Positions 1 to 6,540 of a DNA stretch of 12,707 nucleotides are shown here, one piece after another. How positions within the stretch are numbered: the stretch's first letter is position 1; every line of letters starts with the position of its first letter. The position numbers and the translations under genes were made by a program. The notes beneath the pieces are model-generated. The model did not search any database, was not told where the DNA came from, and saw only the letters and a list, made by a program, of their open reading frames with translations. Source of the DNA: an uncultured Eubacteriales bacterium (lineage in GTDB: Bacteria > Bacillota > Clostridia > Oscillospirales > CAG-272); contig USGH01000048.1 in NCBI GenBank assembly GCA_900554225.1, positions 1-12,707 on the forward strand, read 5' to 3'.

Positions 1-536
1 ACGCGAAACACGGCTCCCATAGACGCACGGACTGTCTTTGGCGAGGTGGTATCCGCACAGCCGCACGTGATCACCCCATCGATCCCGAATGCGGCGGCGG
101 AACGGAGAATGGTACCCAGGTTGCCGGGATCCTGGATCGTGTCGAGGAGCAGATAGCGTCTGTCCGGCGCGCATTGCGGCACTGTTCCCCCATGCGTTGG
201 CAGCACAACGATGATCCCCTGGGGTGCTTTTTCGGTAGAGATTTTAGAAAATGCCTCCGGGGAGGTGAGGATGATCCGGCAATTCCGGCACACGGCTATA
301 TCGAGCAGGTGAAAAATCGCATCAGTATTGGCAAGTGCGTCCTCGGATACCACCACCATCTCCGGATGGGCATGGCGGAGGGCTTCCCCGGTCAGCTTTA
401 CACCCTCTGCGAGATAAAGCCCATATTCCGCGCGATATTTGGCGTCCGCAAGCTTGGATAAGACGGTGACGGAGGTGCCTGTGCGGGACTTCCAGTAATC
501 GGCGTGGTAACGGTCAAGAAATGTGTCTTTGTTCAT
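1..536 (-). CDS. TrmH/SpoU-family RNA 2'-O-ribose methyltransferase (C-terminus beyond the left edge)
   Basis: The 178 residues present begin at an ATG at 536-534, preceded by a GGGAG ribosome binding site about 10 nt upstream; the gene runs off the left edge. Residues 40-53 (LYLAEGVKLTGEAL) match the SpoU substrate-binding N-domain. Residues 134-150 (IQDPGNLGTILRSAAAF) are the first SpoU motif, and SPKTVRASMGAVFR (165-178) leads into the second. The family transfers a methyl group from S-adenosylmethionine to a ribose 2'-OH in rRNA or tRNA through a trefoil-knot domain. The remaining SAM-binding knot, about 80-90 residues, should lie outside the window. It sits directly downstream of the rplT terminator, where Bacillota often carry such a gene. 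No promoter is visible in the short gap, so it may depend on read-through. The exact target nucleotide cannot be told from the sequence. The family call is firm. Confidence 0.88.
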   Translation of the reverse strand, partial: MNKDTFLDRYHADYWKSRTGTSVTVLSKLADAKYRAEYGLYLAEGVKLTGEALRHAHPEMVVVSEDALANTDAIFHLLDIAVCRNCRIILTSPEAFSKISTEKAPQGIIVVLPTHGGTVPQCAPDRRYLLLDTIQDPGNLGTILRSAAAFGIDGVITCGCADTTSPKTVRASMGAVFR

Positions 537-572
537 ATGGCAATTCGCTCCCGGACGGTGATCAGGATACAG

Positions 573-612
573 GAAAAGAAAATGGGCGTTACCAGAAAGC
601 CGCAACGCCCAA
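573..612 (-). terminator. Rho-independent terminator of the infC-rpmI-rplT operon
   Basis: Read on the minus strand, TGGGCGTT (611-604) and AACGCCCA (590-583) form an 8-bp perfect stem with a 13-nt loop. A T-rich tail (582-573, TTTTCTTTT-like) follows. It begins about 16 nt after the rplT stop and separates the ribosomal operon from the methyltransferase gene. Confidence 0.8.
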
Positions 613-627
613 TTTGCTTATGTTCGA

Positions 628-981
628 TTAGAGAGCAGCCTTTGCCTGTGCAACGATCGCAGCAAATGCTTCCTTATCCGCAACGGCGATTTCAGCCAGC
701 ATTTTTCTGTTCAGGTTGATGCCCGCCTTCTTCAGACCGTGCATCAGCTGAGAATAGTTCATGCCGTTTACCTTAGCCTGCGCGGAGATACGAGCGATCC
801 AGAGCTGACGGAATTCTCTCTTCTTCTGCTTTCTGCCGATATACGCATAGTTACCGCTCTTCATGACGGCCTGTTTTGCCATCTTAAAGTGCTTGCTCTT
901 GGAACCCCAGTAACCCTTGGCAGCCTTCAGAACCTTATTTCTTCTCTTACGCGTCATCAGCGCGCCCTTAATTCTTGCCAT
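628..981 (-). CDS. rplT: 50S ribosomal protein L20
   Basis: This 117-residue protein has the standard L20 length and sequence. It begins MARIKGALMTRKRRNKVLKAAKGYWGSK-like, with the very basic extended N-terminal half that threads into 23S rRNA. The globular C-terminal half contains the conserved IGRKQKKREFRQLWIARI segment and the NRKMLAEIAV motif. L20 is needed early in assembly of the large subunit and, in many bacteria, represses its own operon by binding a leader that mimics its 23S site. The ATG at 981 has an AAAGGA ribosome binding site 9 nt upstream. It is the third gene of infC-rpmI-rplT, 40 bp after rpmI, and is followed by a clear terminator. Nothing in it is unusual. Confidence 0.98.
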   Translation of the reverse strand: MARIKGALMTRKRRNKVLKAAKGYWGSKSKHFKMAKQAVMKSGNYAYIGRKQKKREFRQLWIARISAQAKVNGMNYSQLMHGLKKAGINLNRKMLAEIAVADKEAFAAIVAQAKAAL

Positions 982-1021
982 TTTCTTCTATCCTTTCTAT
1001 CGTCTCTGTCGTTCGTTTTTC

Positions 1022-1219
1022 TCAGTCCTTACCGATGAGTCTCTTCACGGTAGCGGTCATAGCCGGGCTGAGGATCTGGCTGGAGCGGAGATGTCTCTTT
1101 CTCTTCTGGGTCTTCTGACCGAGGTTATGACGATGATCGGAATGGAACACCTTAACTTTACCGGTACCGGTTACAGCATATCTTTTGCAAGAAGCTCTGT
1201 GTGTCTTGATCTTTCCCAT
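1022..1219 (-). CDS. rpmI: 50S ribosomal protein L35
   Basis: At 65 residues it has the usual L35 length, with the signature KTHRASCKRYAVTGTGKVK near the N-terminus and the basic KTQKRKRHLRSS stretch in the middle. It is a small, strongly basic component of the large subunit. The start is an ATG at 1219 preceded by AAAGGA with a 9-nt A-rich spacer. The position between infC and rplT is the universal arrangement. A Cys (C11) replaces one of the usual Ala residues near the N-terminus, which is common in Clostridia and has no obvious consequence. The spacer separating it from infC is unusually long (186 bp) and is described separately. Confidence 0.97.
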   Translation of the reverse strand: MGKIKTHRASCKRYAVTGTGKVKVFHSDHRHNLGQKTQKRKRHLRSSQILSPAMTATVKRLIGKD

Positions 1220-1405
1220 TTTTTTGTATCCTTTCGATTTCGGAAGTGCTGCTGCATGGCTGCTTTTGCGTACATATCCCGCATGATCTGCCTGATTTTC
1301 GCAAAAGCCCGCTATACACAGCGTTTCCTTAGAGTATGAACTTCACTATGGATGTCCGGTGCGCATCTCACGACCGGCGGCACTTGGCAGCGACTGTACG
1401 CCCGA
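1220..1405 (-). promoter_or_regulatory. Structured infC-rpmI intercistronic spacer, candidate autoregulatory RNA
   Basis: The 186-bp non-coding gap inside the operon contains three stem-loops on the transcript. CCGGT/ACCGG pair at 1377-1373 with 1360-1356; CGCT/AGCG at 1323-1320 with 1313-1310; and a perfect 9-bp pair GCTTTTGCG/CGCAAAAGC at 1308-1300 with 1270-1262, enclosing 29 nt. No T-run follows any of them, so they are not terminators. In Escherichia coli L20 binds a site just upstream of rpmI to repress it; an equivalent role here is inference only. No convincing ORF or promoter was seen in the gap. Confidence 0.45.
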
Positions 1406-1939
1406 TTATTTGGCAGCCTGCTTATCCGGACTCAGCGGAGCGATGAACATGGTAAGCTGCTTGCCTTCCAGTACGGGCTTTTTATCCACGGCACCGTATT
1501 CGGAGCAGGCAGCGGCGAACCGGCTCAGCACATCCAGACCAAGCTCCTGATGCACGATCTCTCTGCCTTTGAATCTCAGCTTGACGCGGACCTTGTTGCC
1601 GTCCTTTAAGAATCTCGTTGCATGACCGACCTTTGTTTCAAAGTCATGATCGTCAATGCGGCAGGACAGCTGCACTTCCTTGATCTCCACGATCTGCTGC
1701 TTTTTCTTCGCTTCCTTTTCCTTCTTATCCTGCTCGTAGCGGTATTTACCGTAATCCATGGCACGGCATACCGGCGGCGTGGCGGTCGGAGCGATCAGTA
1801 CCAGATCAAGACCACGGTCGTATGCGTAGGTTTTGGCGTCATTCAGACTCATAATGCCCAGCTGACCGTTGTTTTCGTCCAGCATACGCACTTCTCTCGC
1901 TCTGATGTCGTCGTTGATATACAGTTCTTTTGCGCTAAT
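1406..1939 (-). CDS. infC: Translation initiation factor IF-3, ATT start codon
   Basis: IF-3 binds the 30S subunit, keeps it apart from 50S and checks the start codon and initiator tRNA. The 177-residue product has the N-terminal domain (about residues 5-75: LYINDDIRAREVR, then the hallmark ATPPVCRAMDYGKYRYE), a lysine-rich linker (KKEKEAKKKQQ) and the C-terminal domain with VQLSCRIDDHDFETK and VRVKLRFKGREIVH. The best start is ATT at 1939-1937: GGAGG at 1953-1949 lies 9 nt upstream and the protein then begins MSAKELYINDDIR, as expected for the family. An in-frame ATG at 2002 would add 21 residues unlike IF-3, would precede the ribosome binding site and would span a terminator-like hairpin, so it is rejected. 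AUU starts are known in infC of several bacteria and allow autoregulation by IF-3. Confidence 0.95.
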   Translation of the reverse strand: MSAKELYINDDIRAREVRMLDENNGQLGIMSLNDAKTYAYDRGLDLVLIAPTATPPVCRAMDYGKYRYEQDKKEKEAKKKQQIVEIKEVQLSCRIDDHDFETKVGHATRFLKDGNKVRVKLRFKGREIVHQELGLDVLSRFAAACSEYGAVDKKPVLEGKQLTMFIAPLSPDKQAAK

Positions 1940-1948
1940 AACTATGCA

Positions 1949-1953
1949 CCTCC
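1949..1953 (-). promoter_or_regulatory. Ribosome binding site that fixes the infC ATT start
   Basis: GGAGG on the minus strand lies 9 nt upstream of ATT (1939-1937). No ATG, GTG or TTG occurs in frame at a usable distance downstream of it. The in-frame ATA at 1945 would leave only 3 nt. The site therefore supports the non-canonical start. Confidence 0.85.
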
Positions 1954-1960
1954 GTTTATG

Positions 1961-1995
1961 AAACAAAAAACGTGCCGGAAACATATCCCCGCACG
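1961..1995 (-). terminator. Terminator-like hairpin in the infC leader (attenuator)
   Basis: On the transcript CGTGC (1995-1991) pairs with GCACG (1975-1971). Past a G-G mismatch the stem continues with two more GC pairs. A run of six Ts and then GTTT (1970-1961) follows at once. The hairpin sits inside the 5' UTR, about 85 nt after the predicted transcript start and 8 nt before the infC ribosome binding site. It is therefore a candidate conditional terminator controlling the whole operon. Confidence 0.65.
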
Positions 1996-2080
1996 AAAAC
2001 AAACCGCCAATCGGTCGCTTTTATGAACCGGACAACTTACGTCGGACGGTGAGAACGGAGTATGTTCTGCTTTTTTATCC
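1996..2080 (-). promoter_or_regulatory. infC operon 5' leader RNA upstream of the attenuator
   Basis: This part of the transcript can form AGAAC/GTTCT. It can also form a longer stem (2050-2027) with ACCG/CGGT outside and CGAC/GTTG inside, closed by a GTAA tetraloop of the GNRA type, and a small ACCG/CGGT hairpin (2015-2003). Leaders ahead of infC in Bacillota are known L20-responsive or IF-3-associated regulatory RNAs (for example the L20 leader of Bacillus subtilis). Whether this belongs to the same class needs a covariance-model comparison. Confidence 0.5.
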
Positions 2081-2086
2081 TCTGGT

Positions 2087-2115
2087 ATTATACAATACCG
2101 CGGCGGATTTGTCAA
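2087..2115 (-). promoter_or_regulatory. Sigma-A promoter of the infC-rpmI-rplT operon
   Basis: The -35 TTGACA (2115-2110) and -10 TATAAT (2092-2087) are both perfect, with a 17-bp spacer (2109-2093). The predicted start near 2080 gives a leader of about 140 nt. The promoter begins about 33 bp after the sigK stop codon. Confidence 0.9.
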
Positions 2116-2147
2116 TAGGTTTCCCATAAAAAGATAAAAAATTCCGT

Positions 2148-2828
2148 CTACAGCACCTGTCGGATTTTCTCCAGCGCCGCCTTTTCGATTCTGCTGACGT
2201 AGGAACGCGAGATACCAAGCCGATCCGCCACCTCCCGCTGTGTTTTCGCATTCTCCCTGCCGAGTCCGTAGCGCAGGATGATGATCTCCCGTTCCCTCTC
2301 GTCAAGATGACGCATGATGTATTCGCCCGCCTTCGTCAGCTTCATGCGCGTGTCGATGTCATCCGCGATGGTATCGTCGCACTGGATGATGTCCATGTAG
2401 GTCAGCGGATTGCCGTCCCGGTCGGTGTCGATCGTTTCATGGATGGACACCTCGCGCTGAAACTTGTTCTGCGAACGAAAATACATGAGGATCTCGTTCT
2501 GGATACATTTTGCGCTGTAGGTGGTAAATCGTGCGCCGTTTGCGGGATCGAATGTGTCGATTGCCTTGATCTGTCCGATGGAACCGATGGACAGAAGATC
2601 CTCCTGACACGGACTTGCGGCGTAGTATTTCCGCACAATATGGGCGACCAGACGCAGATTGTGGCAGATGAGCTTTTCCCGCGCCGTCATGTCTCCCGTA
2701 TCGCGGTATCGGCGAAACAGCTCCTCCTCCACATCTCTGGCAAGCGGCTCCGGAAACTGCTTTGGCGACGCGGCGGACAAGACCGTAAACGACAGTCCGG
2801 CAAAAAGCGACAGCAAAAACGCGAGCAT
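2148..2828 (-). CDS. sigK: RNA polymerase sporulation sigma factor, sigma-K type
   Basis: This 226-residue sigma-70 family protein directs late mother-cell transcription (coat and cortex maturation). Region 2 is at about residues 50-125 (NLRLVAHIVRKY, then EDLLSIGSIGQIKAIDTF and FTTYSAKCIQNEILMYFRS). Region 4 is at about 165-226, ending in the helix-turn-helix TQREVADRLGISRSYVSRIEKAAL. SRSYVSRIEK and the N-terminal FPEPL favour SigK over SigE. The first roughly 20 residues are hydrophobic (MLAFLLSLFAGLSFTVL), resembling the membrane-anchoring pro-sequence removed from pro-sigma-K. The gene is a single uninterrupted frame, with no skin-type insertion. The ATG at 2828 has a GAGGGGG ribosome binding site. 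A sigma-E-like promoter lies 37 nt upstream. No terminator is visible between it and the infC promoter. SigE is the main alternative identity. Confidence 0.85.
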   Translation of the reverse strand: MLAFLLSLFAGLSFTVLSAASPKQFPEPLARDVEEELFRRYRDTGDMTAREKLICHNLRLVAHIVRKYYAASPCQEDLLSIGSIGQIKAIDTFDPANGARFTTYSAKCIQNEILMYFRSQNKFQREVSIHETIDTDRDGNPLTYMDIIQCDDTIADDIDTRMKLTKAGEYIMRHLDEREREIIILRYGLGRENAKTQREVADRLGISRSYVSRIEKAALEKIRQVL

Positions 2829-2864
2829 ATTTTCTTCCCCCTCACAGCTGATCTCTCCGTTTTC

Positions 2865-2893
2865 ACTGTATGCGCGGACGGGGCAGATTATGT
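2865..2893 (-). promoter_or_regulatory. Sigma-E-like promoter of sigK
   Basis: The -10 element CATACAGT (2872-2865) fits the Bacillus sigma-E consensus CATACANT exactly. ACATAAT (2893-2887) sits 14 bp upstream, near the -35 consensus KMATATT. Transcription would start near 2858, just ahead of the sigK ribosome binding site. In B. subtilis sigK is transcribed by sigma-E with SpoIIID, so the element and gene agree. Confidence 0.65.
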
Positions 2894-2942
2894 GTATCTG
2901 TTTTTTGATAATGCGGTCGGGCTATTCTTTTCTGCTGCACAC

Positions 2943-2972
2943 GCATATTTTCACCACGCGCGGACATACTAC
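2943..2972 (+). promoter_or_regulatory. Sigma-E-like promoter of the DUF378 gene
   Basis: GCATATT (2943-2949) matches the sigma-E -35 consensus KMATATT. CATACTAC (2965-2972) follows after 15 bp and matches the first five bases of CATACANT. It points away from the sigK promoter, 50 bp from it, and ends 30 bp before the DUF378 start. The -10 is imperfect, so support is moderate. Confidence 0.45.
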
Positions 2973-3001
2973 GGACAGATTTACAGAAAGGAAGTACGCG
3001 T

Positions 3002-3214
3002 ATGATACTGGATCGCATTTCCCTCAATCTTGTGATAGTCGGTGCGCTGAACTGGGGTTCTATCGGACTGTTCCAGTTTGACCTCGTCTCCTGGATCTGC
3101 GGCGGTCAGGATTCCCTGTGGGCAAGACTCATCTACACGCTGGTTGCACTTGCGGGAATCTGGTGCGTGTCCCTGCTGTTCCGTTCCAAAGAGCGGCAAG
3201 CCGATATGGACTGA
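3002..3214 (+). CDS. DUF378 family small membrane protein (YuzA-like)
   Basis: This 70-residue protein reads as a DUF378 member. The N-terminal LNLVIVGALNWGSIGLFQFDLVSWI is the family hallmark (LVIIGALNWGLVGLF in relatives), followed by a second hydrophobic segment, ARLIYTLVALAGIWCVSLLF. Two membrane-spanning helices with a short loop and a charged C-terminus (RSKERQADMD) are predicted. The biochemical role of the family is unknown. The ATG at 3002 has AAAGGAAG about 8 nt upstream. It is divergent from sigK and carries a sigma-E-like promoter, which suggests mother-cell expression during sporulation; that is inference. A strong terminator follows within 10 bp, so it is monocistronic. Confidence 0.88.
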   Translation: MILDRISLNLVIVGALNWGSIGLFQFDLVSWICGGQDSLWARLIYTLVALAGIWCVSLLFRSKERQADMD

Positions 3215-3220
3215 TCCGCC

Positions 3221-3266
3221 AAAAGCCGTCCCGCTTTGTTTTCCACAAGGCACAGGACGGCTTTTT
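3221..3266 (+). terminator. Terminator between convergent DUF378 and permease genes, probably bidirectional
   Basis: AAAAGCCGTCC (3221-3231) and GGACGGCTTTT (3255-3265) form an 11-bp perfect stem. An inner CTTTGT/ACAAGG pairing extends it, and a T-run follows in the plus direction. The AAAA at the left arm gives a T-run in the minus direction as well, serving the permease gene that ends at 3324. Confidence 0.88.
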
Positions 3267-3323
3267 CCGTTATATCGTTTTTTGCGCGCAGTCTGCACTG
3301 TATCCCTTGGATTCCGGTTTTCC

Positions 3324-5645
3324 TTATTTTCCGAATGCCGCGGTCACGCAGTCCGGCACCTCGCCTTCGCGCAGTCCGGTGAAGTATACCCCACTCTCCG
3401 CGGAATATGCGGCAAGAAGATACGTGCGGTCACATCTGCCGCAGCCGATCGCACCCGGCACGTCTTCCCCAATTCTCGCCGCAGCAGACAGTACCGCTTT
3501 TCGATCCGTTTCCAACTCGACGTACCAGTATCTGCCTGTATCCGCCTCTACGACCAGAAGTTCGTCAAAAAAGCGATCCAGGCAATCGACAAAATCCGCA
3601 CATTCCCGGGTCAATCCGCGTGTTTCACGCCAGCTTGCCGTCAGACCCTCATCATTCACGGTATCTTCCCGCACCTCGATATCCTCAATATGGAACAGAT
3701 CCGCATCCAGGGCATCCATGAATGCCTGCCACACCCCTGTCATATCGGAATATATCGGCAGCTCCACGGCACTGCTTCCTCTGCTGTCCTGCAGCCAGAA
3801 AACGATCCTCCCGACGATGGCTCCGTGGGTCATATCGTTTTCAATCGCCGTCCGGTATGCGTCCATCAGCGCGACGATACGGGGGTTTGCCACAACCTCC
3901 GGCTCGATCATCTCATAGATGCGTCCGCAGAGAGAGACATAGCCCATCCGCAGATTCTCGTAGTCGATTGCCGCGGTACGCTCCAGGAGATACGTCCGGT
4001 ATTCCGGGCTGTTTCCGAAATCCTCGCCAAAGCCGTCGGACGCGGTGAGCATATCGATCTGTCCCCGTCTGGCAATCGGGATCCCGATCTTCGGATACAC
4101 AATATAGCATACCGTCATCGTGGACAGGCATTCCGCCGTGCTGCCAAATTCCTCGACAGGAGGCACACCGTTGCGCAGGACAAAGAGCTTGCCGCTGTTT
4201 TCCGAGAGCTCCGTATCCTCGTTATACGCGGTCACGTCATAATCGGCAAGGGAGTCAAGCATCGACGGCACCTCTCCGCTCACACTCCTGTCCCGGTCGA
4301 TGTAGAACGCCGCTCTTTCGTATTCCGTGCCATAGGACCAGGTTTTCAACGCGCGTATATCGGCAAGGATCGCATGCAGAGACTCCGGGTCGGATATGGT
4401 CACGGATTCCCTGCCGCTGCCGTTTGTATCCAGCACGACTTCCACGCGCGAGACCATATTGTCCGCATACATAAAGCTGTTCAGCCCGAAAATATCAAAG
4501 AACAGCACCGCATAGAGAAACACTGTCACTATGGATGTCACGCCAAAGCCGGGCAGTCCGCGGAACATTCCCTTCACGGAGCGTTCAATGAGGACGTTCA
4601 TAAAGAGGAACGACAGCACAAGACCGCACAGCATTCCGAAAAGGATCCACCCGATTGTACGTACCGAAAAGAACGCTGTGATCAGCCAGCCGCCGAACAG
4701 TCCGCTTGTAAAGATCACAAGATACTTCACAATGTTCTGGAACGTTTTCCACACAACGGAGGAACCGGACAGCTCGCTCTTCCGCTTGACCTGCAGGAAA
4801 AGCGAAATCGCCGCGCAGATCACCGCGTACAGCGCCATGATCCAGGTGCCGTCCCACGCGCCGAAATCTGCGAACTGTAAGGCGGTCTGCCACATCAGAT
4901 ACGCCGGGCAGAGAACCCGCACCACGCTGTCGCTCAGGTAATAATTCGCGTAGATATTCGGCATGCCGTTGGACACACACGCGACAAAAAGCAGATAAAG
5001 CGCCACCGGCAGGAACGCGAGGATCCCCGCCATGCAGAAGCGGAACGCCATGGTACCGGTCAGCGCGGCGGAAAGCTGGAAGATGTGGAACACCATCAGA
5101 TAGCCGACCACGCCGATGAGAAAATATGCCGCCGCGCACGCAAGGAGAGACGCGGAAAATGTGAGTCGGCACGCGATGTATACGGCGGAGAGGATATAGA
5201 ACACCGTCCCGCCGAGCAGAAAATAGAGATCCCGCGTCAGCCATTCCGTGACAAACAGAACGTCGCGGCGCAGCGGATAGCTATAGTAGGTGTGGATCGA
5301 CGGCCGGGTATTTGTGTAGCCGTTTGCCGTCATGCCGAAGATCACACCGATCACACCGGCGGTGAGAACAAAGAGCACCCCCAGTGTTTCCACCTGCGTC
5401 TGTGCGCGTCTTGCAGCGGTTTCCTCATAGGAGAGCTGTGTGCCGTAATTGTCATACAGAAAGTCCGTTCTTGTCCCGAGATCGGTGGTGCTCAGCAGAA
5501 TCGGCAAAAACACGATGAGAAAGCACAGCACACCGCACAGGGCAAGCTGCTGCCAGTTGTTCCGCAGCAAAAACCGGAAATAGGACACGGTATTGCGCGG
5601 CTTTTGAGGCTGGTTCTCAGCCGAGACAGTTTGCTGCAAAGTCAT
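3324..5645 (-). CDS. ABC transporter permease with large C-terminal extracytoplasmic domain (DUF6449-like)
   Basis: The 773-residue protein has a membrane part and a long soluble tail. Hydrophobic segments lie near residues 32-52, 86-106, 139-160, 164-188, 203-225, 266-286, 306-327, 330-350 and 368-388. Residues from about 395 to 773 are hydrophilic and probably face outward. This arrangement, in an operon with a YtrA-type GntR regulator and a YtrB-like ATPase, matches Clostridia permeases annotated with a DUF6449 C-terminal domain. The substrate is unknown; relatives of the Ytr system respond to cell-wall antibiotics. The ATG at 5645 has GGAGGAG upstream. Its first 29 bp overlap the end of the ATPase gene, implying translational coupling. 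A strong terminator follows at 3221-3266. The C-terminal domain assignment is recalled from family architecture and is less sure than the permease call. Confidence 0.82.
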   Translation of the reverse strand: MTLQQTVSAENQPQKPRNTVSYFRFLLRNNWQQLALCGVLCFLIVFLPILLSTTDLGTRTDFLYDNYGTQLSYEETAARRAQTQVETLGVLFVLTAGVIGVIFGMTANGYTNTRPSIHTYYSYPLRRDVLFVTEWLTRDLYFLLGGTVFYILSAVYIACRLTFSASLLACAAAYFLIGVVGYLMVFHIFQLSAALTGTMAFRFCMAGILAFLPVALYLLFVACVSNGMPNIYANYYLSDSVVRVLCPAYLMWQTALQFADFGAWDGTWIMALYAVICAAISLFLQVKRKSELSGSSVVWKTFQNIVKYLVIFTSGLFGGWLITAFFSVRTIGWILFGMLCGLVLSFLFMNVLIERSVKGMFRGLPGFGVTSIVTVFLYAVLFFDIFGLNSFMYADNMVSRVEVVLDTNGSGRESVTISDPESLHAILADIRALKTWSYGTEYERAAFYIDRDRSVSGEVPSMLDSLADYDVTAYNEDTELSENSGKLFVLRNGVPPVEEFGSTAECLSTMTVCYIVYPKIGIPIARRGQIDMLTASDGFGEDFGNSPEYRTYLLERTAAIDYENLRMGYVSLCGRIYEMIEPEVVANPRIVALMDAYRTAIENDMTHGAIVGRIVFWLQDSRGSSAVELPIYSDMTGVWQAFMDALDADLFHIEDIEVREDTVNDEGLTASWRETRGLTRECADFVDCLDRFFDELLVVEADTGRYWYVELETDRKAVLSAAARIGEDVPGAIGCGRCDRTYLLAAYSAESGVYFTGLREGEVPDCVTAAFGK

Positions 5646-6540
5646 AATTTCGCTCCTCCATTTCTGTTATGAATACTTCTTCCAATGTCAGCGGAATAAA
5701 CTCGCAGAACTGCGGCGCGCGTTCGCGGATCCATGGGGTTACGCTTTCCTCCGTGCCGCGCAGGACCGCCGTAAAGAGGCTGCCGCGCCGGTTGAACTGC
5801 AGGGGATGGAGCGCAGCAAATTCCGTCTCGATCCGGTCGCAGTCCTCCTTGGCGAACGACACCTGCACCTTGACGATATTCGTGCGGATCTCGTCTGTGT
5901 CTGCGGAGAACAACAGCTCTCCCTTGTGCAGCAGCGCGATGTGATCCGCCATGTCCTCCAGCTCGCGGAGGTTGTGTGTCGCCGTGATACAGCAAAGCTC
6001 CCGCTGCGCCACGTCGTCGATGATGAGCCGCTTGACAGCCTGCCGCATCACAGGATCGAGTCCGTCAAAGGTCTCGTCGCAAAAGAGATAGTCGGGCATA
6101 CTGGACAGCGCGAGAATCACCGCGACCTGCCGCTGCATCCCTTTGGAGAATGTACGGATCTGCCGTCTGTCCGACAATCCGAACGCTTCGCGCAGCGCCG
6201 TATACCGTTCCATCGAAAAGCGCGGATACATGCTCCTGTAAAACGCCGCCATCGTTGTCATGGTCGCGTGGGGCAGGAAATACGGCTCGTCGGACAGATA
6301 CACGATCCGGCTTTTGACCGCGGTATTCTCGAACACCTGCGCGCCATCCACCGATACTGTACCGCCGTCCGGTGCGTATACGCCGGATAAAATACGCAGC
6401 AATGTCGATTTGCCGCTGCCGTTGGAGCCGATTAGCCCAAAGATGCTGCCGCGCTCCACGGTCATGGAAACGTCACTCAGGCTGCGTATCGGCTCTCCGA
6501 TGCCGGAAAATGTCTTTGAAATCGATTCTGCACGGATCAT
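5617..6540 (-). CDS. ABC transporter ATP-binding protein (YtrB-like)
   Basis: The 307-residue ATPase drives the adjacent permease. Walker A is GSNGSGKST (38-46), the signature is the variant FSKGMQRQ (131-138) typical of the YtrB/exporter-type subfamily, Walker B is YLFCDE (151-156) with D-loop DGLD (159-162), and the H-loop is ITATHN (H189). Where a Q-loop glutamine is expected the sequence reads VYLSDEPYF (80-88), with no Gln. The C-terminal 100 residues form the extra domain common in this subfamily. The chosen start at 6540 has AAAGGAGG 10 nt upstream, and its ATG overlaps the gntR stop as ATGA. An in-frame ATG 48 bp further up would overlap gntR deeply and adds non-family residues. The genes are clearly co-translated. 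Confidence 0.93.
   Translation of the reverse strand: MIRAESISKTFSGIGEPIRSLSDVSMTVERGSIFGLIGSNGSGKSTLLRILSGVYAPDGGTVSVDGAQVFENTAVKSRIVYLSDEPYFLPHATMTTMAAFYRSMYPRFSMERYTALREAFGLSDRRQIRTFSKGMQRQVAVILALSSMPDYLFCDETFDGLDPVMRQAVKRLIIDDVAQRELCCITATHNLRELEDMADHIALLHKGELLFSADTDEIRTNIVKVQVSFAKEDCDRIETEFAALHPLQFNRRGSLFTAVLRGTEESVTPWIRERAPQFCEFIPLTLEEVFITEMEERNYDFAANCLG

Noticed and set aside
1940..2002. ATG at 2002 as the infC start
   Set aside because: It lies upstream of the only ribosome binding site, within the leader hairpin, and would add residues not found in IF-3.
2307..3081. Two plus-strand frames of 232 and 140 residues
   Set aside because: Both are antisense to sigK and run through the divergent promoter region, without ribosome binding sites or recognisable domains.
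3078..4880. A 600-residue open frame on the plus strand
   Set aside because: It is antisense to the permease gene, is rich in His/Arg/Pro with no recognisable domain, lacks a ribosome binding site and overlaps the DUF378 gene. It is a GC-driven shadow frame.
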